Below are positions 44,029 to 51,475 of a DNA stretch of 64,000 nucleotides, piece by piece. The notes below the pieces were generated by a model. That model saw only the letters and a list, made by a program, of their open reading frames with translations, did not search any database and was not told the DNA's origin. Position 1 is the stretch's first letter. Each line of letters starts with the position of its first letter. Source of the stretch: Oscillospiraceae bacterium (GTDB taxonomy: Bacteria; Bacillota; Clostridia; Oscillospirales; CAG-272); assembly GCA_015064185.1 (NCBI GenBank), contig SVSS01000008.1, positions 1-64,000 on the forward strand, written 5' to 3'. A program made the translations under genes and the position numbers.

Positions 44029-44991
44029 CTAGCCAACTGTTATTTCAATATCGCCCGTATCCGTGGTGATTTCACATCTGCCGCCTGCGGAATTTTGAGG
44101 AATTCTCACTCTGCCTGTGTCGGTAGTAACAGAAAATGCCTTACCCGAAAGCAGACTTCCCTGCACATCGCCTGTTGAGGTTTCTATCACGATCTCAGCG
44201 GCATCGCAAGCGTTAAGCAAAACGTCACCCGTGTCCCTTTCAACAAAAAGTCGCTGTGAAACGATTACACCCTTAAGGGAAATATCTCCTGTATCTCCAC
44301 TTGAAGAAAGGCTTTTACAGGAAAATTGATCCAATTCCACATCACCCGTGCTAACACCAATGAAAGCATCACCCATGCAAGTGACTCCCTGCACCTCTAT
44401 CTCGCCTGTAGATGTCGAAAGGTCAAGTGTGGTTGTGGTAACACCCAAAACGCGAATATCACCCGTGGTGGTTTTTATCTTCAGGCTCGCCGTGGGAGAA
44501 GCTTGGCAAGTAGCATCTCCCGTGCTGAGGGAAATATCAACGCTTTCAAGCGCGATCCCCTTTGGAATATCGACGTCGCTCGTATCTGCCTTTACAGTAA
44601 GCGAGCCATACGTGCCCTTGGGCAAAAAGACAGTGATTTTCGGTTCAGCCAAAGGAATACCGATATGCTCATACCACGCGCGCGTGTCGGAAACCTCAAC
44701 AATAAGCGTGCCGTCCTTTACCGAAACGCTGTGTTTAAGATTTTCTTGCTCGTAACATTCAATCTTGGTAATTTCGCCTTCGGTCTGCACAAGCAGGAAA
44801 TCGGCGGTATCCGCTAAAATGGATATATTTTGATAGCTTTCTGTGACCTCATGCGTTGTGACTTCAAGCTTTACCGTTGAAAATTTCAAAAAATCAAAGT
44901 CAGCAGCCACAAGTGCGCCAAAAAAGACTGCACCCCCCAAGAGCACAAGCACCGCGCCGAGGGATAACCAAAGTACTGTTTTCTTACGCAT
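44029..44991 (-). CDS. DUF4097 beta-strand-repeat membrane protein
   Basis: 320 residues (ATG at 44991; overlaps the upstream stop by 8 nt). One N-terminal transmembrane helix (about 5-28), then a beta-solenoid made of rungs of about 20 residues with a recurrent STGDV/TGDI motif: ISLSTGDATCQ, IKTTTGDIRVLG, LSTSTGEIEVQG, IGVSTGDVELDQ, SSGDTGDISLKG, VERDTGDVLLN, IETSTGDVQGS, VTTDTGRVRIP, ITTDTGDIEITVG. Such proteins are encoded after PadR/HAAS genes; the function is unknown, possibly envelope-stress sensing or adhesion. Confidence 0.85.
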   Translation of the reverse strand: MRKKTVLWLSLGAVLVLLGGAVFFGALVAADFDFLKFSTVKLEVTTHEVTESYQNISILADTADFLLVQTEGEITKIECYEQENLKHSVSVKDGTLIVEVSDTRAWYEHIGIPLAEPKITVFLPKGTYGSLTVKADTSDVDIPKGIALESVDISLSTGDATCQASPTASLKIKTTTGDIRVLGVTTTTLDLSTSTGEIEVQGVTCMGDAFIGVSTGDVELDQFSCKSLSSSGDTGDISLKGVIVSQRLFVERDTGDVLLNACDAAEIVIETSTGDVQGSLLSGKAFSVTTDTGRVRIPQNSAGGRCEITTDTGDIEITVG

Positions 44992-45589
44992 CGTCACGCC
45001 CTCCCTTCAAGATCCAACATTTCACACCAAGGATACACTTTTTTGCAAGTAAAAAAGTCCCCTTAGTTGCCGCCTTGCTCGCATAAAACATGAAGATCGA
45101 AAGCCCCGCGCACACAAGGGCGGCTCCAAACAACCCCACGCCGGTAATTTTGTTGCTGAAAAGAAACAAAACAATTCCTGCGAGCGCGCCGCCAACGCCG
45201 CTTGCAGCAAGCGCCGCACCCGTTGCCCACAAGGAAATGAGAATCGAAAGAGCGCAGGCAAAAATCCCCAGCACCACAGCAAAGCCACCAGCCAAAAGCG
45301 AGATCCAAAGCGGTGCACCAAGCACCAAAAGCAGGATCTCCCAACCGCGGAATGCCCTTTTCGGCTTTATTTTATCCCTGACCAAGGAGCCAAGCGGTAT
45401 TTGCGACAGGATCTCGCGCACCACATCGTCAAGCGAGCCGACGGCAAGAACCGCCTCCTCTTCACTCGCCCCTTCCTCAATGCGGTCATCGATCATCTCA
45501 CCGTAAAATTCGGCGCGCGCGTCGATCTCGCCCTCGGGCAGACCCGCAAGCCTTGCCCTTAAGCTTGCAATAAATTCTTGTTTATTCAA
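44984..45589 (-). CDS. DUF1700 / HAAS-domain membrane protein
   Basis: 201 residues from a TTG start with upstream gagg, overlapping padR by 4 nt. Soluble N-terminal HAAS domain (1 to about 75, FIASLRARLAGLPEGEIDA, FYGEMIDDRIEEGASEEEA) and four to five C-terminal transmembrane helices. HAAS proteins are co-encoded with PadR repressors and thought to bind them. Middle gene of padR-HAAS-DUF4097. Confidence 0.88.
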   Translation of the reverse strand: MNKQEFIASLRARLAGLPEGEIDARAEFYGEMIDDRIEEGASEEEAVLAVGSLDDVVREILSQIPLGSLVRDKIKPKRAFRGWEILLLVLGAPLWISLLAGGFAVVLGIFACALSILISLWATGAALAASGVGGALAGIVLFLFSNKITGVGLFGAALVCAGLSIFMFYASKAATKGTFLLAKKCILGVKCWILKGGRDDA

Positions 45590-45903
45590 AGCGCCTCATC
45601 TCCCTTCGTTACAAATTGATAAATTGACATCACCTCGCGCCACTCGCGCTTAAATTCTAAAATACGCGCCGCGCCCGCCTTTGTGATACGATAATATTTG
45701 CGAAGCCTGCCGCCGTGCTCTACCGCCTCCACCGTCAAAAGCCCCGAAAGTTCAAGGCGCTTTAAGATCGTATAAAGCGTCGATTCCGACATTTCGATAT
45801 AGGGCTTCATATCCTTGATGATCTTGTAGCCGTAGGAAGCCTCATTTTTGATAGCGGCAAGCACGCAAACATCTAGCAGCCCACGCTTCAATTGAATATC
45901 CAT
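45586..45903 (-). CDS. PadR-family transcriptional regulator
   Basis: 105-residue PadR winged-helix regulator: KRGLLDVCVLAAIKNEASYG, then STLYTILKRLELSGLLTVE and GGRLRKYYRITKAG. Short s-PadR type without the long C-terminal helix bundle. Ribosome site gggaggt. First gene of the operon, probably autoregulated through a dyad in its own promoter. Confidence 0.93.
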   Translation of the reverse strand: MDIQLKRGLLDVCVLAAIKNEASYGYKIIKDMKPYIEMSESTLYTILKRLELSGLLTVEAVEHGGRLRKYYRITKAGAARILEFKREWREVMSIYQFVTKGDEAL

Positions 45904-45920
45904 ATGATACCTCCCCTCAC

Positions 45921-45956
45921 GTAATACATCATATCACGAAGTATTGAGATTGTCAA
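45921..45956 (-). promoter_or_regulatory. padR promoter with candidate PadR operator
   Basis: Minus strand TTGACA (complement of 45951-45956), 17-bp spacer, TATGAT (complement of 45928-45933). The spacer and -10 lie within a dyad AATAC-N13-GTATT (complement of 45923-45945), well placed for autorepression. Confidence 0.7.
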
Positions 45957-45989
45957 GCGCTTTTAAAATTTTTTATGGAATTTTGAAAC

Positions 45990-46018
45990 TTGACAAAAAA
46001 GACGTTTTTTGATATAAC
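45990..46018 (+). promoter_or_regulatory. promoter of the esterase gene
   Basis: TTGACA (45990-45995), 17-bp spacer, TATAAC (46013-46018). Confidence 0.7.
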
Positions 46019-46049
46019 AAAAATGTAATAAAAAAAGGAGAACTTTTTT

Positions 46050-47000
46050 ATGACGAAACGCAAAAGAATAACAGTTGCCGCGATTGCCGTTTTTTGTGCC
46101 GTGCTCATTGGGCTTGGTTCATTCTTTGGTATACGCGCATACCAAAACCGCGATTGGCAATTTACAGTAGCCGATACCCTGCCCAACGGTGAGGGTAAAA
46201 GTGCCACGGTCATTCTGCTTGGCGGTCAATCGAACGCTTCTGGCTGCAGCCGTGACGACTACTTAAAAAAGAACGTTTCCGCCGAGAAATACGCAGAGTA
46301 TGAAGCAGGCTATGATAACGTCTATATCAACTATTATGCCACAGGCACAAATGAATCGCGCGCATTTGTAAAATGTGCCGCAAGACAAGGCGAGGCAGGC
46401 GGGCATTTCGGCCCCGAACTCGGTCTTGCCGAAAAGTTGCATGCCGAACGCCCCGATGAAACCTTTTTTATCATTAAGTGTGCGTGGGGTGGAACAAACC
46501 TTTTCAAGCAGTGGCTCTCCCCCTCCAGTGACGGCAAAACAGGCGAGCTTTACAAAGCGTTTGTAAAATACGTCAAGACAAGCATAAAATATCTGAAGTC
46601 AAAGAACTACGACGTAAAAATTGAAGCGATGTGCTGGATGCAGGGCGAATCTGACTCCTTCTCAACTGAGCATGCTACAGGATATGCCCTGCATCTGACC
46701 AATTTTATCGCCGATATCCGCGATGAATTTTCGCACTATGCCGCCGATGACGGTATTGCATTTATTGATGCCGCAATCGCTGATAATCCCGTATATTGGG
46801 CCTTTTGCGATATGGTTAATGCCTCAAAGCAGCAGGTGGCAGATGCCTCGCCCATGAATGTCCTGATCGACACCAACGCCGAGGGACTGACCACCAAAAA
46901 CGAGCCTGAAGAAAACCCAGACCAAGCGCATTACGATGCGTTAAGTGAAATCAAGCTCGGGCATTTGTTTGGCGCGGAAGTACTTAAGTTTTGTGAGTAA
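46050..47000 (+). CDS. sialate O-acetylesterase-like (SASA) carbohydrate esterase
   Basis: 316 residues with an N-terminal signal anchor (about 8-30) after a basic start, so extracellular or membrane-bound. Block I GGQSNASG with nucleophile Ser61, WMQGESD, and a C-terminal DQAHYDALSEIKLG containing the catalytic Asp-x-x-His. Probably deacetylates host or dietary glycans. Own promoter and terminator. Confidence 0.83.
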   Translation: MTKRKRITVAAIAVFCAVLIGLGSFFGIRAYQNRDWQFTVADTLPNGEGKSATVILLGGQSNASGCSRDDYLKKNVSAEKYAEYEAGYDNVYINYYATGTNESRAFVKCAARQGEAGGHFGPELGLAEKLHAERPDETFFIIKCAWGGTNLFKQWLSPSSDGKTGELYKAFVKYVKTSIKYLKSKNYDVKIEAMCWMQGESDSFSTEHATGYALHLTNFIADIRDEFSHYAADDGIAFIDAAIADNPVYWAFCDMVNASKQQVADASPMNVLIDTNAEGLTTKNEPEENPDQAHYDALSEIKLGHLFGAEVLKFCE

Positions 47001-47006
47001 AAAAGA

Positions 47007-47061
47007 AAAAACGCACCGGTGCGTGTTCTCCAATAAGAGCACACGCACCGGGGCGTTTTTT
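47007..47061 (+). terminator. terminator after the esterase gene
   Basis: Large hairpin with aaaaacgcaccggtgcgtgt paired with acacgcaccggggcgtttttt-type sequence, T-run at the end. Confidence 0.85.
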
Positions 47062-47091
47062 ACATGGCAGGGCCAATTGAATTTTGACCGA

Positions 47092-47772
47092 TTATTCAAA
47101 CCGAATATTTCCCGTATTTGTTTTTATTACGCATCTTCCGGCGATCACATCCCCAATTACGGGTTTGGGTATTTCCATTTTACCCGTGTTCGTGCGAACA
47201 ACGAACACCGTGCTCGGCGGCAGTTTGCCGCAAACCTTTCCCGTTTTGGTCTTCACAAAAATTTCGGGAGCAGAGCAATCGTTTAGCAACACACTTCCGG
47301 TGTTTCGTTCGATCGAAATGCTTTCTTTTGCGACAAGATTGTTCAGCGAAACAGCTCCGGTGTTCCCTTTCGAATCCAATTTTGCGCAACAGACATTTTC
47401 CAAATTTATCCTTCCCGTGTTTACCCGAACATCCAAGGTTCCGCTACAAGAAACAGAGCATATATCGACGCCCCCCACGTTCGAGCGCACCGATATCGCT
47501 TCAAGAGTCGATTGAGGAACACACAACGCCACCTTTGAACGATCGATGCCCATTCTTAACAAATGGTACCATCTTCTTTTTCTCGGCATAATGGTAAGCG
47601 TACCGTCTTGGATCGAAAATTCGTACGGGCGCTTTTTCTTTTCGAAAAAAACGATTTTTGTACGAGCATCATTCGATGGCTCTATCTTGACCTTGGCATC
47701 CTTGGCGTCAAGCAGTATTTGTTTATATACATCTGTGATTTCATGCGTATTTGTGGCATATTTTGTAATCAT
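47092..47772 (-). CDS. DUF4097-like beta-strand-repeat protein, cytosolic
   Basis: 226 residues from the ATG at 47772 (agaggg, 6-nt spacing). The frame continues upstream to 48048, but only through the tRNA-derived repeat, so the longer start is rejected. It lacks a signal peptide and membrane helix. Repeats with N-T-G turns: VRSNVGGVDICS, VRVNTGRINLEN, SKGNTGAVSLNN, IERNTGSVLLND, VKTKTGKVCGK, VRTNTGKMEIP, IKTNTGNIRFE. It is a diverged paralogue of the protein at 44029-44991, with TG turns preceded by N rather than S/D. Confidence 0.75.
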   Translation of the reverse strand: MITKYATNTHEITDVYKQILLDAKDAKVKIEPSNDARTKIVFFEKKKRPYEFSIQDGTLTIMPRKRRWYHLLRMGIDRSKVALCVPQSTLEAISVRSNVGGVDICSVSCSGTLDVRVNTGRINLENVCCAKLDSKGNTGAVSLNNLVAKESISIERNTGSVLLNDCSAPEIFVKTKTGKVCGKLPPSTVFVVRTNTGKMEIPKPVIGDVIAGRCVIKTNTGNIRFE

Positions 47773-47861
47773 TTTGCGCCCTCTTAACAGATTTTGGTTT
47801 ATCGATGGGTTTATTTTATCACATTTCTTATTAAAAAGCAAGAAAAAGTCCCCGATTGGGG

Positions 47862-47985
47862 AGCGGAGAGATTCGAACTCTACCGAAACGCGTTGCGTTT
47901 CGCCTTGAAGATTCACCATACAACTACCGAAAACTACTATTTGGTGTGAATCTTCCACGAGAGTTCTCATTCCCCCGCTCTGGCC
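47862..47985 (-). repeat. tRNA-3'-end-mimicking element (Ser type), orphan copy
   Basis: Nearly the same as the element at 51044-51173. Outer gaactct / agagttc, hairpin cgaaacgc-gtt-gcgtttcg (47884-47902), arms gaagattc (47907-47914) and gaatcttc (47948-47955). No tRNA gene adjoins it, but a T-arm fragment (gattcgaactctcg) follows near 48022-48035. With the other copy it brackets the restriction-modification gene. Confidence 0.65.
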
Positions 47986-48211
47986 ACGCAAAAAAAGATA
48001 TTTTGGATAAGTTTGCGAACAGATTCGAACTCTCGTAAAAATTATCATTGCTGTCGAAAATAAAACCGAGCGATATTTTAATCTAATATAAAATTTCTAA
48101 GGCAAGTGTTCGACGTAGAATAGAACGTCATTTGCTTCAGTCTGTCATAATCTCTTGCTTTAAGTACCTGTTGCTGTTCAAAGGTAGAGAACGTCAAATT
48201 TACAAAAAGTG

Positions 48212-48240
48212 TTGCGATATTTTAGAGAGCGTGATATAAT
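48212..48240 (+). promoter_or_regulatory. promoter of the restriction-modification gene
   Basis: TTGCGA (48212-48217), 17-bp spacer, TATAAT (48235-48240). Confidence 0.65.
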
Positions 48241-48278
48241 ATAAGAAATTAACTAAGATTTAGTACTTGGAGGACACT

Positions 48279-50834
48279 ATGGCTGAATTTGATAGTTGGA
48301 TTGAAGCTCAAGAATTTCAAATTACTCTTGATGCACAAGGCAAAATTATTGATTTCCTTGATCCCGAAACCAAAAGACCAAATACCCCTGAAGAAAGAAT
48401 ACGCCAAAAAATGGCTCAAATCATTGTTTGTGAATTGGGGTATCCCAAAAGCCATGTTGCGTTAGAACGGGCAATTAATATTGGGCGAGAAATAAAGCGA
48501 GCTGATATCGTTGTTTATCACACAGCTGCGGCGTGTGCTTCTAACGATCAGGGAAATATTTATCTTATTGCCGAAATCAAAGCTCCTACCATATTGGAAT
48601 CCGATGGACAGCTTACTGCGTATCTTAGTGCCACATCAGCACAAGGTGGTTTTTGGTCTAATGGAAATAAGATTGAATTCTACAGAAAAGATTTGGTTGC
48701 TGGAAATATTATACCATGGCTTGGTATTCCGAAGTTTGAGCAAGCATGGGACAGTATAGGCAAGTATAGAAAAAGTGATTTAATTGTTCCTGTAGATTTG
48801 AAATTGGCATTTCGCAGATGCCACAATGCAATATATCGTTCAGGTATTGACTCTGAGGATATTGCGCTTGATATGGTGAGAATTATTCTTTCCAAAATCG
48901 AGGATGAATCGAGTAGTAAGGAAGAATGTGACTTCCATATTACACCCGAGGAATTTAACGATCCTAAAGCCAAAGATGCTGCTTGCTTGCGTGTCAGAAA
49001 ACTATTTTATGCAGTTCGCGATCGTTATAAGGATGTTTTTACTGCAACTGAGGAGATCACTGCATCTAATAACCAATTAGCAGTTGTTATTTCACAATTA
49101 CAACAATACTCCTTTATGGATTCTCCACATGATGTTATTGGTACAGCGTATGAAACATATGTAGCGGCACATCTCAAAGGAGAACGTGGACAATACTTTA
49201 CTAATCGTCTTGTAGTTAACATGATGGTTAAAATGGCAGCACCTAATGAAAGGGATATTATTTTAGATCCTGCTTGTGGAAGTGGTGGCTTCATTTTAAC
49301 TTCTATGAACTACCTTTTTGATAAGATTGATGCTTCCTCACGTACAGCAAATGCAAAAGAGGTTCTCAAACGAAATGTTGTACACCAATTATTTGGTGTA
49401 GATATTTCTCCAAAGCTTGTCAAAATTGCAAAAGCAAATATGCTTCTTGGAAAAGATGGACATGGCGGTATCGAACACGCTAATAGTTTGGATAGTGTTT
49501 CAAAACTCTCTGCCAAGTTCAATGACCTTTGTGGCATTGGAAAACCATCGATTATCTTAACCAACCCGCCTTTCGGCTCTGGACACGACCTGCGAATTAA
49601 AGAAGGAAACATACTTTCCCAATACAAGAATGGTTCACAGTGGGAAGTTGGCGAAAATGGTGCAATTGAATATAGTGATAAATTAAACGATCGCCAAGGC
49701 GTTGCACCTGAACTCCTGTTCTTAGAAAAATGCTTAAACTGGATAAAAGAGGGTGGCATTATTGGCATTGTAATGGCAAAAGGGCAATTAGATAACAGAG
49801 AGGCGTTAGCTGTTAGAAAGCTCGTTTGCGAAAAGGCACAAATACTTGCTGTAGTTAATTTACATGAGGATACATTTGAGCCGTTCTGTGGTTCTAAAGC
49901 GTCTGTTATTTTCCTCAAGAAAACAGCAACTCCTGTGACCGATTACCGCATATTTATGGCGATATCCAACAAAGTTGGACAAACCAGTCGCGGTGAAACG
50001 ATCTTCAAAAAAGATTCCGAGGGCAGCCCAATAATTAAAAACGGACAACATATCTTGGATGAAGATTTGTCCGAAATTGCAGATAGCTATGCGAGTTTCA
50101 AACAGGGGTGTTTAAAAGAAAGTGAATTCCGTTTTTCAATAGCATTCTCTGATTTGGATGCAGATTCTTTGTCATTTAATCCGGTGCATTACTTGCCGCA
50201 ACATAACGCTGCCTTCAGAAAAGTTATCACGTTGGGTGAACGCGAAGATTTTGAAATCCATCGCTTGGGAGACTTGGCCAATGTCTATAACGGGCCTCGG
50301 TTTAAGCGCCCTTACGCAGATGTAGGCGTAACTACCGGAGAGACTATCAGAAAATATTTTACGGGAACAGCACTAACTCAATTGAACTCTGATAATGTAA
50401 AATACTTAGATAGCTCCAAAGCTACTCCCCAAGTTAAAAAGCAACTGGATGCACTAACGATACACAAAGGATACATTTTAGTCTCAGATTCAGGAACTCT
50501 AGGCAGAGTCACATATGCTCTAAGCCAACATGATGGTCATGTAGCAACAAACAACTTAATCCGAATTGTCGTAGAGGATACCGCCTTGCGAGGATATTTA
50601 TATGAATTCTTGAAAAGCGATTTGGGACAGAGTCTCATGCTGAAGAATGCTTATGGTACAAATCAAGAGCATTTGGAACCTGATGTTATTGCAGATATTC
50701 CGATTCCTGTTCCCAAGGACAGATCGCTAATTGAAAGAATTGGGAATGCCGTAATTCAGTCTATCGACGAATTGGAAAACTCTATCAGTTTGGGTAATTC
50801 TGCAAGAGAATTGATGCAGGCATCGTTTGAATAA
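48279..50834 (+). CDS. single-chain restriction-modification enzyme (HSDR_N-like + N6-adenine methylase + HsdS-like target recognition)
   Basis: 851 residues from the ATG with ggagg 5 nt upstream. The N-terminal third carries a PD-(D/E)xK-like nuclease signature (Asp76 in KRADIVVY; Glu99-x-Lys101 in AEIKAP) as in HSDR_N. The middle is a gamma N6-adenine methylase: DPACGSGGF (330-338), NPPFGSG (from 429). From about 650 there is one HsdS-like recognition half-domain (IHRLGDLANVYNGPRFKRP; YILVSDSGTLGRVTYAL; IPIPVPKD). No separate HsdR or HsdS gene is nearby. The codon composition is more AT-rich than the neighbours, suggesting transfer. It could also be methylase-only if the N-terminal domain is inactive. 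Confidence 0.82.
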   Translation: MAEFDSWIEAQEFQITLDAQGKIIDFLDPETKRPNTPEERIRQKMAQIIVCELGYPKSHVALERAINIGREIKRADIVVYHTAAACASNDQGNIYLIAEIKAPTILESDGQLTAYLSATSAQGGFWSNGNKIEFYRKDLVAGNIIPWLGIPKFEQAWDSIGKYRKSDLIVPVDLKLAFRRCHNAIYRSGIDSEDIALDMVRIILSKIEDESSSKEECDFHITPEEFNDPKAKDAACLRVRKLFYAVRDRYKDVFTATEEITASNNQLAVVISQLQQYSFMDSPHDVIGTAYETYVAAHLKGERGQYFTNRLVVNMMVKMAAPNERDIILDPACGSGGFILTSMNYLFDKIDASSRTANAKEVLKRNVVHQLFGVDISPKLVKIAKANMLLGKDGHGGIEHANSLDSVSKLSAKFNDLCGIGKPSIILTNPPFGSGHDLRIKEGNILSQYKNGSQWEVGENGAIEYSDKLNDRQGVAPELLFLEKCLNWIKEGGIIGIVMAKGQLDNREALAVRKLVCEKAQILAVVNLHEDTFEPFCGSKASVIFLKKTATPVTDYRIFMAISNKVGQTSRGETIFKKDSEGSPIIKNGQHILDEDLSEIADSYASFKQGCLKESEFRFSIAFSDLDADSLSFNPVHYLPQHNAAFRKVITLGEREDFEIHRLGDLANVYNGPRFKRPYADVGVTTGETIRKYFTGTALTQLNSDNVKYLDSSKATPQVKKQLDALTIHKGYILVSDSGTLGRVTYALSQHDGHVATNNLIRIVVEDTALRGYLYEFLKSDLGQSLMLKNAYGTNQEHLEPDVIADIPIPVPKDRSLIERIGNAVIQSIDELENSISLGNSARELMQASFE

Positions 50835-50840
50835 CAAATC

Positions 50841-50878
50841 ACAAGGGCACCGCTGTAGCGGTGCCCTTGTTTATCATA
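50841..50878 (+). terminator. terminator of the restriction-modification gene
   Basis: acaagggcaccgct / agcggtgcccttgt perfect 14-bp stem with a 2-nt apparent loop, then tttatc. Confidence 0.85.
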
Positions 50879-50985
50879 AGATTCACATAAATATTGTATA
50901 ACATGTGAGAGTTCGCGTCTGTGTTTAGAAAAATATCTTTTTTGTACGCACAAACCGGAAATAAAAATTTTGCCCATAAAAACAG

Positions 50986-51013
50986 AAAAACCCTGATAAA
51001 ATCAGAGTTTTTC
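50986..51013. terminator. small hairpin/terminator before the Ser-type element
   Basis: aaaaaccctgat / atcagagttttt with a T-run on the plus strand and an A-run on the other; works either way. Confidence 0.6.
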
Positions 51014-51043
51014 TGTGGCTATATCTTTTTTGTAGCCCTTTGA

Positions 51044-51173
51044 TGGCGGAGAGAGAGATTCTGAACTCTACCGAAACGCGTTGCGTTTCGCCTTGAAGAT
51101 TCCCCGCAGAACTGCCAAACGGCATGATTTAGTGTGAATCTTCCACGAGAGTTCTCATTCCCCCTCTTTGCCA
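51044..51173 (-). repeat. tRNA-3'-end-mimicking element (Ser type), next to tRNA-Ser
   Basis: Non-coding, on the 3' side of tRNA-Ser (minus strand). Outer gaactct (51063-51069) / agagttc (51148-51154), hairpin cgaaacgc-gtt-gcgtttcg (51072-51090), arms gaagattc (51095-51102) and gaatcttc (51136-51143). The end at 51044 reads tggcggagagagagattc, a near-copy of the tRNA-Ser acceptor/T-arm. Separated from the tRNA by a terminator. Confidence 0.65.
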
Positions 51174-51208
51174 CGCAAAAAAGGCACCCGATTGGGTGCC
51201 TTTTTGCG
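51174..51208 (-). terminator. terminator after tRNA-Ser
   Basis: aaaaaaggcaccc / gggtgcctttttt-type stem with a gatt loop, symmetric with T- and A-runs. Confidence 0.85.
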
Positions 51209-51300
51209 TGGCGGAGAGAGAGAGATTCGAACTCTCGGTAGGGTATTAGCCTACACACGATTTCCAGTCGTGCGCCTTAGACCAACTCAGCCATCTCTCC
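51209..51300 (-). tRNA. tRNA-Ser (GGA)
   Basis: Class II tRNA with a long variable arm. On the minus strand: acceptor ggagaga / tctctcc, anticodon loop ctggaaa (anticodon gga), variable arm gtaggctaataccctac, T-arm gagagttcgaatctctc, encoded CCA at 51209-51211. Confidence 0.96.
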
Positions 51301-51406
51301 GTGCGACCTATATATCATACCAAAGAAAAGCGGGATTGTCAAGAGGTTTTTTAAATTTTTTCGGCGTTTTTTGCGCAATTTCTTCTTTAATGTGACAAAC
51401 TATATA

Positions 51407-51435
51407 TTGACATTATATATATTAAATGTTATACT
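51407..51435 (+). promoter_or_regulatory. promoter of the aryl-acid operon
   Basis: TTGACA (51407-51412), 17-bp spacer, TATACT (51430-51435); nearly consensus. Transcription should start near 51442, giving a short leader. Confidence 0.75.
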
Positions 51436-51475
51436 AATCTTTGTATTTTTATTGTTGTTTTTGAGGTTTATGATT

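Noticed and set aside
47773..48048. N-terminal extension of the DUF4097 gene through the Ser-type repeat
   Set aside because: The ATG at 47772 has a good ribosome site; the extension is translation of the tRNA-derived repeat, also seen at 50925-51125.
50925..51125. 66-codon ORF with a stretch similar to the 47773-48048 extension
   Set aside because: Similarity comes from the non-coding Ser-type element, present in both; no ribosome site.
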